Below are positions 24,661-32,110 of a stretch of 34,872 nt of DNA, piece after piece. This stretch comes from Ardenticatenaceae bacterium (GTDB taxonomy: Bacteria; Chloroflexota; Anaerolineae; Promineifilales; Promineifilaceae), in NCBI GenBank assembly GCA_020634495.1, contig JACKBR010000047.1:1-34872 (forward strand), read 5' to 3'. Within the stretch, counting starts at the first letter, position 1, and each line of letters starts with the position of its first letter. The translations under genes and the position numbers were made by a program. A model generated the notes under the pieces. It saw only the letters and a program-made list of their open reading frames with translations, was not told the origin of the DNA and did no database searches.

Positions 24661-25902
24661 GTGAACAGCACCATGAATAAAACAGATGCTCAAATTCACG
24701 TTTCAAGCAGCGCCATTTCTGCAGAACATCTCGCTCGTCTGCTGCAAATTAGCCGCCGCCTTAGCTCCACGCTGCGGCTGGACGAGCTGCTATCTTTGGT
24801 AATGGACGTAGCCACCGAGCTAACCCAAACCGAAACGGCCTCAATTTTGCTGGTGGATCGTTCAACCGGGCAGCTGCATTTTGCTGCTTCAACCAGAGGC
24901 AAAGTGCTGAAAGATATTGTTGTGCCCTTAGATAACAGTATTGCCGGATGGGTTGTGCGCCACAACCGTTCCCTCATTTTGGATGATGTGCAAACAGATG
25001 AGCGCTTTTATGCCAATGTCGATGAAGACCTGGAGTTTGTCACCCGGTCGATGCTGGCTGTGCCGTTGGTAACCGGGCAAGGAGTCATTGGAGCGCTGGA
25101 AGTCATCAACAAGCAAAATGAAGCTGCCTACACCAGCCAGGATGTGGCCCTCATGGAGGCGCTGGCCTCGCAATCGGCCGTGGCCATTGTGAACGCCCAT
25201 CTGTTTAGCCAGTCTGACCTGATTGCCGAAATTATGCACGAACTGAAAACGCCGCTGATGGCCATTTCTGCCGCCAGCGAACTGCTCACCCGGCCGGAGT
25301 TTCCCCAAGAAAAGCACGGCGATTTGGTAAGCATGATTAAAAAAGAGTCGAACCGGCTTTCGAAGATGACCAAGGATTTCCTTGATTTTGCCCGGTTAGA
25401 GTCTGGCCGAATGCGGCTGGAGCAAGAGGCGTTGGCCTTGGCGCAGATTATTGAAGAGGTGATCAGCATTTCGCAGACCCAGGCAGCGGCGCGAAACATT
25501 GAAATTATCCCTGAGTTAGCGCCAGATTTGCCCACGGCCAGCAGCCAAACGGCCGTTATCGGCGATGCCGACCGGCTAAAACAGGTGCTGCTCAATTTGG
25601 TAAGCAATGCCACCAAGTACAACAAGGAAAACGGCCGAATCCTCATCAGCGCCAACTGCCAGGCAGCGGAAGTAAAAATCAGCGTGGCAGACACCGGCCC
25701 CGGCATCACTCCCGAAGATATGGCGCATCTCTTTGAACGCTTCTACCGCATCCCCGGCAGCGAAAGCGCCGAAGGAAGCGGCCTGGGCTTATCTGTGGCC
25801 CAAAAGATAGTGGAAGAGCATAACGGCCGTATCGAAGTAGCCAGCACCGTCGGCGAGGGCACCACCTTTACCATTTGTTTACCCATTAGCCAGGCTATGT
25901 AA
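24661..25902 (+). CDS. Cytoplasmic GAF-domain sensor histidine kinase
   Basis: The 413-residue protein has no membrane segment. A GAF domain (about 30-180: TASILLVDRSTGQLHFAAST, RSMLAVPLVTGQGVIGALEV) is followed by a HisKA dimerisation domain with His193 in IMHELKTPLMAIS, and an HATPase domain with the N-box LKQVLLNLVSNATKYNKENG, G1 VADTGPGI and G2 GSGLGLSVAQKI. It should autophosphorylate in response to a small ligand or redox signal bound by GAF. The receiver-ATPase two genes upstream is the obvious candidate partner. Start may be the GTG at 24661 (AAGAA just upstream) or ATG 24673. After the stop, 25903-26012 holds a weak AAACC...GGTTT hairpin and the trxB ribosome binding site. Confidence 0.92.
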   Translation: MNSTMNKTDAQIHVSSSAISAEHLARLLQISRRLSSTLRLDELLSLVMDVATELTQTETASILLVDRSTGQLHFAASTRGKVLKDIVVPLDNSIAGWVVRHNRSLILDDVQTDERFYANVDEDLEFVTRSMLAVPLVTGQGVIGALEVINKQNEAAYTSQDVALMEALASQSAVAIVNAHLFSQSDLIAEIMHELKTPLMAISAASELLTRPEFPQEKHGDLVSMIKKESNRLSKMTKDFLDFARLESGRMRLEQEALALAQIIEEVISISQTQAAARNIEIIPELAPDLPTASSQTAVIGDADRLKQVLLNLVSNATKYNKENGRILISANCQAAEVKISVADTGPGITPEDMAHLFERFYRIPGSESAEGSGLGLSVAQKIVEEHNGRIEVASTVGEGTTFTICLPISQAM

Positions 25903-26012
25903 CCAAACCACCCCCTCACGCATCAAAAAGACGAATGTAAGAAAAACCCTGCTAGACCCATCAACAAAGCAAGGTTTACCCTAAAATTTATAAGCTAGAG
26001 AGAAGATTTCAC

Positions 26013-26945
26013 ATGCAAAAAGAACGAGTCATTATCATTGGATCAGGCCCGGCTGGCCTTACGGCCGCACTTTACACCGCCCGCGCCCAGCTAAATCCCC
26101 TGGTCATTGCAGGCACCCAAATTGGCGGGCAAATTGCCATTACCCACGAAGTAGAAAACTATCCCGGCTTTTGGGATGCAGAAAAAACGCCCACCGGCCC
26201 AGAGCTGGTTGACGTCATGCAAAAGCAGGCCGAGCATTTTGGCGCTCGCTTTGAATACGATGAAGTCGTTGAGGTAGATTTCAGCAAAGGTTCCCCCTTT
26301 TACATTAAAACCTACGGCAAAGAATACGAAGCCGATGGCGTTGTGGTAACCGCTGGCGCGTCTCCCCGCCATCTGGGGGTTCCCGGCGAGGAAGCCTTCA
26401 TTGGTCGTGGTGTAAGCTATTGCGGCACCTGCGATGGCTTCTTCTTTCGGGGCAAAGATGTAGTCGTCGTTGGCGGCGGCGACAGCGCCATGGAAGAAGG
26501 CATCTTCCTGACCAAGTTTGCCAACAAAGTTGAAGTTATTCACCGGCGCGACGAACTGCGGGCTGGCACCTCTTTGCAAAATCGCGCCTTTGCCAACGAA
26601 AAAATCTCCTTCGTTTGGGACACCGTCATTGAAGAAATTCAGGGCAACGGCGTGGTGCAAGGCGTGCAGACCAAAAACGTAAAAACGGGCGAAACCCAAA
26701 AGTTAGATACCGACGGTGTCTTCATCTTCATTGGCCATTATCCCAACAGCAAATTCCTGGTGGGGCAGCTGGCAATGGATGAGGAAGGCTACGTCATCAC
26801 CGACGAGCGGTACCGCACCAGCGTGCCTGGAATCTACGCCGCTGGCGAAATTCAGGATGCCCACTTCCGCCAAATTGCCACCTCGGTTGGCCAGGGAGCC
26901 GGTGCCGGTATGGAACTGGAAAAGTGGCTTGCCGCGCAAGAGTAA
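26013..26945 (+). CDS. trxB: Thioredoxin reductase
   Basis: The 310-residue flavoprotein passes electrons from NADPH through FAD to thioredoxin. It shows GSGPAGLTAALYTARA (FAD binding), GGQIAITHEVENYPGF, the redox pair CGTC in SYCGTCDGFFF, the NADPH site VVGGGDSAMEEGIFLTKFA with HRRDELRA (the basic residues favour NADPH), and the C-terminal GIYAAGEIQDAHFRQIATSV. The active site reads CGTC rather than the common CATC, a minor change. AGAGAGAAG lies 7 nt before the ATG. The gene has no exact ACGGCCGT. A 15-bp inverted repeat follows 14 nt after the stop. No thioredoxin gene is adjacent. Confidence 0.94.
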   Translation: MQKERVIIIGSGPAGLTAALYTARAQLNPLVIAGTQIGGQIAITHEVENYPGFWDAEKTPTGPELVDVMQKQAEHFGARFEYDEVVEVDFSKGSPFYIKTYGKEYEADGVVVTAGASPRHLGVPGEEAFIGRGVSYCGTCDGFFFRGKDVVVVGGGDSAMEEGIFLTKFANKVEVIHRRDELRAGTSLQNRAFANEKISFVWDTVIEEIQGNGVVQGVQTKNVKTGETQKLDTDGVFIFIGHYPNSKFLVGQLAMDEEGYVITDERYRTSVPGIYAAGEIQDAHFRQIATSVGQGAGAGMELEKWLAAQE

Positions 26946-26959
26946 CCATTAAATAAAGC

Positions 26960-27010
26960 CCTGCGGGAGGTTTCTGTATTGACACCCTCCTTTGGGAAAC
27001 CTCCCGCAGG
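26960..27010 (+). terminator. Hairpin after trxB, possible terminator or palindromic repeat
   Basis: CCTGCGGGAGGTTTC (26960-26974) pairs perfectly over 15 bp with GAAACCTCCCGCAGG (26996-27010) across a 21-nt loop. The downstream tract CTGTCTTTCA is only weakly T-rich, so termination is plausible but not canonical. The element could also belong to the repeat families seen elsewhere in the window. Confidence 0.5.
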
Positions 27011-27076
27011 CTGTCTTTCAAATGAATGTTTTGTAATTGCGTCATCGGGACATTACCTGATTACGCAATTTTTCTT

Positions 27077-27082
27077 TATAAT
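27077..27082 (+). promoter_or_regulatory. -10 box upstream of the small membrane protein/M50 pair
   Basis: A perfect TATAAT 90 nt before the ATG at 27173. The -35 position is poor (TTACCT at 27053-27058, 18 nt spacing). An inverted pair AATTGCGT/ACGCAATT (27033-27040 and 27063-27070) overlaps the region and could bind a regulator. Confidence 0.35.
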
Positions 27083-27172
27083 CGGACTCAACAACATTTT
27101 AACAATGGCTTGCATTCGTTTCGCAGATGTTTAGATGTTTGGTCAGCGAAATATGTGAATAGGTGTTACTCG

Positions 27173-27409
27173 ATGGACGGTTTGAAGAATTGGATTACAA
27201 GTCACCCAAATTTATCGGCCTGGTTTGTGCTGGCCCTGGGCATGGTGATTTTGCTGGTTTATGAAGCGCGCGATGTGGGCTTGCAGGGCAGTCAATGGTT
27301 TTGGCTCATTGTAATCACCATCTTGGTGGCGGGTGCCTGTATCTGGATCATTAGCTGGGGGGATGACGATGACGATCTGGTCGATGCTCCGGCTGCTGAG
27401 CAAGAATAG
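27173..27409 (+). CDS. Small two-helix membrane protein, 78 aa
   Basis: From MDGLKNWITSHPNLSAWFVL the protein has two membrane helices (about 15-35 and 41-62, the latter FWLIVITILVAGACIWIISW) and a strongly acidic tail, GDDDDDLVDAPAAEQE. No family is recognised. The open frame extends back to 27026, but that part lies across the promoter and reads like non-coding sequence. It ends 2 nt before the M50 protease start, so the two are almost certainly translated from the same message; a partner or substrate of the protease is a reasonable guess but unproved. Confidence 0.65.
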   Translation: MDGLKNWITSHPNLSAWFVLALGMVILLVYEARDVGLQGSQWFWLIVITILVAGACIWIISWGDDDDDLVDAPAAEQE

Positions 27410-27411
27410 CT

Positions 27412-28545
27412 ATGCGTTCTCCTCTCCACTCACCACAGCTGCCGGTTGTTTCTCTAGAAAAAGTTGAAATTATGCGCCAAGGAATTGCCCATTTATTTGT
27501 GGTGGGCGATACGACGCTGGATGAGCCACACAAGGGGTTTGTGCGGTATCGCGGCCGTTTTTTGGTGGACCCGGCCGACTGTTTTGATGAAATGCGGGCT
27601 GTGTTTGAAGGGCAGGGGTTTACGCCAACGGTGCGAGAGGATGAGAACGGCCGTATTGCCATCGTCGCCATTCCCCAGGTATTCAACCCACCCGCCTCCG
27701 ACTGGCGCATCAACCTCATCCTGTTTATTGCTACGGTGCTGGCCACGCTGCTTACTGGTTCTGTATCGGAGGCCACCACACCGCAAGAAGTCTGGCAAAT
27801 TTGGCATGGTTGGCCATTTAGCCTGAGCATCATGCTCATTTTAGGCGCTCACGAACTGGGCCACTATTTTGCTGCTCGCTACCATAAAGTTGCCGTCACG
27901 CTGCCCTACTTCATTCCCTTGCCCATTATCTCACCAATGGGTACCTTGGGAGCTGTCATTCGCATGAAGGCACCTATCCAGAGCAAACGCGCCCTTTTTG
28001 ATATTGGTGTGGCGGGACCGCTAGCGGGGCTTGTTTTTGCCATCCCCATTTTGCTCTATGGTCTGGCCACTTCGCACACAGGCCCTCCTTCTTCTGTTGG
28101 TTATCTTGAGGGCAATTCTATCTTTTATCTTCTGGCCAAATATGCCTTTTTTGGCCAATATCTACCCAACACAGCGGCCGACGTTTACTTGAATCAGGTT
28201 GCCTGGGCTGGCTGGGTAGGGCTGTTGGTAACAGCACTCAACCTCATGCCCGTGGGTCAACTTGATGGCGGGCATATTGTTTACTCGATGATTGGCTCCA
28301 AAGCCAAGAAACTATTCACGCCAGTGCTAGCCACCTTGATTGCCCTAACGTTAGCTTCATTTTTTATTGACAATACGTTCACCTGGGGATTGTGGATTAT
28401 CCTGCTCTTTTTCTTTGGCAGGGTTCATGCTGAGCCACTGGATGATGTGACACCATTGGATCCGCGCCGCCGCTGGCTGGGCATTGCGGTGATGATTATC
28501 TTTGTTCTGATTTTTGTCCCGGTTCCGCTGCGCGTTTTGGGCTAA
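27412..28545 (+). CDS. Site-2 protease-type M50 family intramembrane metalloprotease
   Basis: The 377-residue polytopic enzyme cleaves peptide bonds within the membrane. The zinc motif is HELGH (His147, Glu148, His151) in LILGAHELGHYFAARY, and the third ligand is Asp285 in NLMPVGQLDGGHI. PLPIISPMGTLGAVIRMK is the conserved segment after the zinc site. Residues 1-95 form a soluble N-terminal domain (KVEIMRQGIAHLFVVGDTTL) and at least six hydrophobic segments follow. No PDZ domain is visible, so it resembles the FeS-type or plant EGY-like branch rather than RseP. It follows the 78-aa membrane protein after 2 nt. The substrate is unknown; no anti-sigma factor gene is adjacent. Confidence 0.9.
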   Translation: MRSPLHSPQLPVVSLEKVEIMRQGIAHLFVVGDTTLDEPHKGFVRYRGRFLVDPADCFDEMRAVFEGQGFTPTVREDENGRIAIVAIPQVFNPPASDWRINLILFIATVLATLLTGSVSEATTPQEVWQIWHGWPFSLSIMLILGAHELGHYFAARYHKVAVTLPYFIPLPIISPMGTLGAVIRMKAPIQSKRALFDIGVAGPLAGLVFAIPILLYGLATSHTGPPSSVGYLEGNSIFYLLAKYAFFGQYLPNTAADVYLNQVAWAGWVGLLVTALNLMPVGQLDGGHIVYSMIGSKAKKLFTPVLATLIALTLASFFIDNTFTWGLWIILLFFFGRVHAEPLDDVTPLDPRRRWLGIAVMIIFVLIFVPVPLRVLG

Positions 28546-28548
28546 TTT

Positions 28549-28577
28549 TTGCCACGCATGGCAGAGTTGGTTATAAT
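28549..28577 (+). promoter_or_regulatory. tRNA promoter
   Basis: TTGCCA (28549-28554), a 17-nt spacer and a perfect TATAAT (28572-28577). The transcript should start about 7 nt before the tRNA at 28591. It is one of the best promoters in the window. Confidence 0.75.
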
Positions 28578-28590
28578 TTCGGTCGCTTTT

Positions 28591-28664
28591 GGCGCCATAG
28601 CTCAGTTGGTCAGAGCGGGGGACTCATAAGCCCTAGGTCAGTGGTTCAAATCCACTTGGCGCCA
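28591..28664 (+). tRNA. tRNA with CAT anticodon (elongator Met, or Ile2 if lysidine-modified)
   Basis: The 74-nt cloverleaf has acceptor GGCGCCA/TGGCGCC, D arm GCTC/GAGC, anticodon loop CTCATAA with CAT at 28625-28627, five-nt variable loop AGGTC, T arm AGTGG/CCACT and discriminator A. G1:C72 is paired and the three-GC stem of initiators is absent, so it is not the initiator. The anticodon stem has an A-G mismatch at 31-39. CCA is not encoded. A promoter precedes it and an intrinsic terminator follows, so it is a single-gene unit. Confidence 0.93.
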
Positions 28665-28680
28665 CAGAAAAAACACAAAG

Positions 28681-28711
28681 GCCGCTCCCAATTGGGGCGG
28701 CTTTTTCTTTA
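28681..28711 (+). terminator. Intrinsic terminator of the tRNA gene
   Basis: GCCGCTCC (28681-28688) pairs with GGGGCGGC (28694-28701) over 8 bp, including one G-T pair, with a 5-nt loop, followed directly by CTTTTTCTTT-type T-rich sequence. Confidence 0.85.
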
Positions 28712-28714
28712 TCG

Positions 28715-31300
28715 TTGTTTCACAAGCAGGACTGGCAGTCCTTACCCGCACAAAATATTGGAGATTGGAGTTTGGAAATTGGGCATAAGCGGGCGCGGTG
28801 GTGGCTGAAGTGGCTGGCGGTTTTGCTGGGCATTGGGCTGGTGCTGCTGTGGGATGGATTGGGCGAACCGGGACGGCCGTCTTCCTTCAATCCCATGACC
28901 AGCCCCATCCTGGCGGAGGACATATCACAAGGGCGGCTAAACGCCGTACCGCCAGCGCCCGCTGGCGATGTGCAGCTCGTTTACCGCTTTGTGGCCCAGC
29001 ACAACGGCCTGCTGGAGCTGGAGCTGCTTTTAGCGCGCAATGGGGAGCCAGACCCGGAGGAAAACGGCCGTTTCACCCTCACACTCACCGATTGGCAAGG
29101 CAACCAACTTGTAAGCCAAACGTTGCCCACGCGCCAGCTGCGGCACAACCAGCCGTTTGTGCTGCAAATCCCCCGCCAACCGGATTCCGCCGGACGGCCG
29201 TACCAACTCACCCTCAGCGGCAATAGCGACAACCGGGTAACGGCGTGGGGCTACACGGTTGATCTGCTTGAAGATACCGAGCTGACGTTAACCTCCGGGC
29301 CATTGCGCAATGAAACGCCAGAAACGGCCGTGCAGGAACTCCAATTCACCAGCCGCTACCAACCTGGCTGGCTGGATGCCCTCAGCACGTTGGGCAATTT
29401 GCTTGGGAAATACGGCTGGCTCATCTTGCTGGCGCTGCTTTTTTTGCTGCTGCCGGGGTCATTGATTTGGCAATTACGGCCGTTCCGCCACAAATTCCCC
29501 GACCCGATGGCAAAATTGGGCGTGATGCTGGCGCTGGGAACGGCCGTCTGGCCCATCATCTGGTATCTGTTTTCACTAATCGGTGGCCGCTTCACCCCCT
29601 GGCTGCTCTGGAGTTTACTTGTTAGCGGCTGGCTGCTGGTAGCTTATCGTCACCTTGTCACCCTGTCACCCCGTCACCCTGTCACCCCTTCACCCGGTCA
29701 CCCCATCACCCCATCACCCAAACGCTGGAAAAAAGAACACCACCTCCTCCTGCTCATCCTGCTAATTGGCCTGGCCCTGCGGCTGCTGGCGGTGCGAGAT
29801 TTAGTATTCCCTCCCTGGGTCGATTCGGTACGGCATGGGCTAATTACGGCCGTTATGAGCCAATCGGGCCAAACGATTACCCAGACTGGCTACGAGCCAT
29901 TCCTGCCAGTTGAGCGCTTTCCCTATCATTTTGGCTTTCACACCATCAGCAGCAGTCTGGCACTGCTGGGCGGCTGGGAAATTCCACGCCTGCTGCTGGG
30001 GCTGGGGCAGCTGCTCAACGCCCTGCTGCCGCTGACGGTGTATGCTGGCGGCTGGCTGCTCACTCGCCAGCGGCGGGCCGGTCTGCTGGCCGCCTTTTTG
30101 GTGGCAATTCCGCTCTTCTTCCCGGCATATTACGCCACCTGGGGTCGCTACACGCAGCTAACAGCCATGCTGCTCATGCCCGTGCTGCTGGGGCTGACGT
30201 GGCGACTGCTGCGCGGGGCGCAGGGCTGGCGCAGCACAGGGTGGCTGGTGGCGCTGCTGGCCGTTGGGCTGTTTTTGCTGCATTTTCGGGTATTTGTGTT
30301 TTACTTGCCGTTTGCCGGGCTGGTCTGGCTGTTGAGCGGGGGGCGAAACGGCCGTTTCCTGTGGCAAACTGCGGGGGTAGGCTTTCTGCTGCTGCTGCCT
30401 CAGATCATTTACCTGCTGCAAAATACAGAAACGAGTAAAGCGGTGGTGGCCCGCACGTCTGGCTACACCGCATTCCCTACCGCGTATTACACGGCTGGTT
30501 GGGATCGGCTGTTTTTGTGGCTGGCTGGCGGATTGCTGCTGCCGGTTTTGTTTATCTGGCTGTGGCGACGGCGTTCCTGGACGGCCGTTCCAATCATTCT
30601 GGCACTGTGGGCAGGGGGTATGCTGGTGGCGCTTTCTGGCGATTATTTAGGCTTCCCCAGCATTAATTTGGTCAACTTAAACAGCTATTACATCGCCACG
30701 TTTTTGCCGCTGGCGCTGTTTTTGGGCAGTGTGGCAGCTGCGTTTTGGCGCTGGCTGCGACGGCAGGCGGAACCTATGGTCATTGCCGGAATTTTGCTGC
30801 TTGCGCCGCTGGGAACGGCCGTAACCCTCTTTGGCCTCCAGCAGCAGCTCACCATCATCAACGAACAAACGATTTTGGCCAGGCCTGCTGACGCGGCGGC
30901 ATTGGCCTGGCTGGATGCAAATTTGCCGGATGAGGCGGTTGTTGCTGTGAACAGTTGGCTTTGGCTGGGCAAAACTTGGTCGGGCAGCGATGGCGGGGCG
31001 TGGATTGTGCCGCTTACCGGGCGGCAAAGCAGCACGCCACCCGCCGACTACATTTACAACCGAACCCTGGGTGATTTTGTACGGCCGTTTAACGAGGCGT
31101 TGACGGCCGTACAAGATTGGTCGTCGCCAGAAACGGCCGTTTGGCTGCAAGAACAAGGAATCACGCACATCTACATCGGAGCCAAAGGGGGGCAGATGGA
31201 TCCGGCTGCGCTGCTGCAAAATCCGGGGATTGAAATGATTTACGGCCGTAACGGCACCTTCATCTTTGCCCTTAAAGAATCCACAGATTTCGCAGATTAG
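28715..31300 (+). CDS. Large polytopic membrane protein, GT-C glycosyltransferase-like
   Basis: The frame allows 861 residues from a TTG at 28715, but the start is unclear: no ATG or ribosome binding site is well placed, and the first codons (GDWSLEIGH) are encoded by an intergenic-type GGAGATTGGAG repeat. An N-terminal hydrophobic helix precedes an external beta-rich domain of about 150 residues, then a dozen or so membrane helices, with an acidic first-loop site (FPPWVDSVRHGL) and PFLPVERFPYHFGFH as seen in lipid-sugar-dependent GT-C enzymes. A soluble tail (ARPADAAALAWLDANLPDEA) resembles the end of such proteins. Residues encoded at 29649-29720 (HLVTLSPR, HPVTPSPG, HPITPSPK) come from an 8-bp tandem repeat. 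The last residues (STDFAD) overlap another repeat. The gene has about 14 ACGGCCGT copies. Likely role: surface glycan assembly. Confidence 0.75.
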   Translation: MFHKQDWQSLPAQNIGDWSLEIGHKRARWWLKWLAVLLGIGLVLLWDGLGEPGRPSSFNPMTSPILAEDISQGRLNAVPPAPAGDVQLVYRFVAQHNGLLELELLLARNGEPDPEENGRFTLTLTDWQGNQLVSQTLPTRQLRHNQPFVLQIPRQPDSAGRPYQLTLSGNSDNRVTAWGYTVDLLEDTELTLTSGPLRNETPETAVQELQFTSRYQPGWLDALSTLGNLLGKYGWLILLALLFLLLPGSLIWQLRPFRHKFPDPMAKLGVMLALGTAVWPIIWYLFSLIGGRFTPWLLWSLLVSGWLLVAYRHLVTLSPRHPVTPSPGHPITPSPKRWKKEHHLLLLILLIGLALRLLAVRDLVFPPWVDSVRHGLITAVMSQSGQTITQTGYEPFLPVERFPYHFGFHTISSSLALLGGWEIPRLLLGLGQLLNALLPLTVYAGGWLLTRQRRAGLLAAFLVAIPLFFPAYYATWGRYTQLTAMLLMPVLLGLTWRLLRGAQGWRSTGWLVALLAVGLFLLHFRVFVFYLPFAGLVWLLSGGRNGRFLWQTAGVGFLLLLPQIIYLLQNTETSKAVVARTSGYTAFPTAYYTAGWDRLFLWLAGGLLLPVLFIWLWRRRSWTAVPIILALWAGGMLVALSGDYLGFPSINLVNLNSYYIATFLPLALFLGSVAAAFWRWLRRQAEPMVIAGILLLAPLGTAVTLFGLQQQLTIINEQTILARPADAAALAWLDANLPDEAVVAVNSWLWLGKTWSGSDGGAWIVPLTGRQSSTPPADYIYNRTLGDFVRPFNEALTAVQDWSSPETAVWLQEQGITHIYIGAKGGQMDPAALLQNPGIEMIYGRNGTFIFALKESTDFAD
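29649..29720 (+). repeat. Tandem 8-bp repeat (GTCACCCY), nine units, inside a coding region
   Basis: Nine consecutive 8-bp units with consensus GTCACCCC/T lie in frame within the membrane protein gene. Because 8 is not a multiple of 3, each set of three units encodes one 8-residue block: HLVTLSPR, HPVTPSPG, HPITPSPK. The block falls in a loop between predicted membrane helices. Gain or loss of one unit would shift the frame. Confidence 0.9.
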
Positions 31301-31348
31301 CGCAGTTTTTTTCTTTGAATTTCTCTGCGTCTCCGCGCCTCTGCGTTG
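31282..31348. repeat. Interspersed repeats after the membrane protein gene
   Basis: CCACAGATTTCGCAGATTA (from about 31280) is an inverted relative of the TAATCTGC...ATCTGTG sequence at about 33664-33682. CTCTGCGTCTCCGCGCCTCT (from 31323) is the inverted copy of the repeat at 13321-13347. The first covers the last codons and stop of the membrane protein. Confidence 0.6.
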
Positions 31349-31373
31349 ATTTTTTACCCGAAGATTAACGCCA

Positions 31374-31868
31374 TTACCAAAACTCCGTCCCCGGTTCTCC
31401 TTTGAATGGCCCAACAATGTCGCTGGTGATCCAACCACCGTAAAAGCTGCCCGGCTGTGGCCTCACCAGCTCACCATCCACCGTGCAGGCGTCCATGGGA
31501 TCAGCGTAGAAGGCGACGTGCATTTTTATTGCCTCAAACGGCGGGCGCGGTTCGATGTAATACCAACCCGCCACCGGAATCTGGGCCTCGCCTACCATCA
31601 AGCCGTAGTAATGCGCCTGGCCTTTCCATTCGCACAATGAGGTGCTAAAGCGCGGCACCAGATATTCTGTTTTGATGTCTTCTGGCGGGATGTAGTAGGT
31701 GGGCGGATGGCTGGTTTCCAGCACGCGCTTCGCCCGGCGCGTGTCGGCAATCATCACGCCGTTGAACACAATCTGGATATGCTTGTTTGTCTCTTCCAGC
31801 CGGGGCGGGCGCGGGTAATCCCACACCGATTCTTGCCCTGGGCCAGGCTCTATGCGCTTGATGTTCAT
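31374..31868 (-). CDS. DUF427 domain-containing protein
   Basis: The 164-residue protein from MNIKRIEPGPGQESVWDYPR carries the DUF427 pattern: ESVWDYPRPPRLE, IQIVFNGVMIADTRRAKRVL, SHPPTYYIPPEDI, then SLCEWKGQAHYYGL and the late HVAFYADPMDACTVDGELV with a PGSFYGGW ending. DUF427 is a small beta-rich fold of unknown biochemical role, found as a single domain in many bacteria. GAGG lies a few nt before the ATG at 31868. The frame stays open to 31928 without a plausible earlier start. It stands alone, convergent with the membrane protein gene and divergent from the MFS gene. Confidence 0.88.
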   Translation of the reverse strand: MNIKRIEPGPGQESVWDYPRPPRLEETNKHIQIVFNGVMIADTRRAKRVLETSHPPTYYIPPEDIKTEYLVPRFSTSLCEWKGQAHYYGLMVGEAQIPVAGWYYIEPRPPFEAIKMHVAFYADPMDACTVDGELVRPQPGSFYGGWITSDIVGPFKGEPGTEFW

Positions 31869-32018
31869 GTGTACCTCAAAAATTAAACATATTTTTATCA
31901 GTTTAGCCAGATTGGAACGAGTTGCCAAACGGCCGTACCCGATACTCCCTCAACCACTTTGCATCTGCCAAAATTCGGTTACCATTTGCATACTTATTCA
32001 CCGCTCAGGGAATAAAAT

Positions 32019-32071
32019 GAGGAGTTCGCATCCTCAGATGCGAACCGGGCATTTGAGGATGCCCGCTCCTC
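32019..32071. repeat. Cruciform/three-way-junction palindrome before the MFS gene
   Basis: GAGGAG (32019-32024) pairs with CTCCTC (32066-32071). Inside lie two perfect hairpins: TTCGCATC/GATGCGAA (32025-32044, loop CTCA) and GGGCAT/ATGCCC (32047-32064, loop TTGAGG). The rest of the 31869-32110 gap shows nothing else. It may be a REP-type palindrome or a 5' leader structure of the transporter gene. Confidence 0.65.
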
Positions 32072-32110
32072 CAATTGAATAGTCTAACAAAATTTTTTGG
32101 GAGGGTTTAG

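Noticed and set aside
27026..27172. Extension of the 78-aa membrane protein back to 27026
   Set aside because: It spans a TATAAT box and an inverted repeat and encodes no hydrophobic or conserved segment.
28591..28664. Initiator tRNA-Met
   Set aside because: The first acceptor pair G1:C72 is matched and the anticodon stem lacks the three consecutive G-C pairs of initiators.
29649..29720. CRISPR-like array
   Set aside because: Units are only 8 bp with no spacers, and no cas genes are present.
30677..31438. 253-codon antisense frame opposite the end of the membrane protein gene
   Set aside because: Composition is Arg- and Gln-rich without domain structure, and the opposite strand carries a coherent membrane protein.
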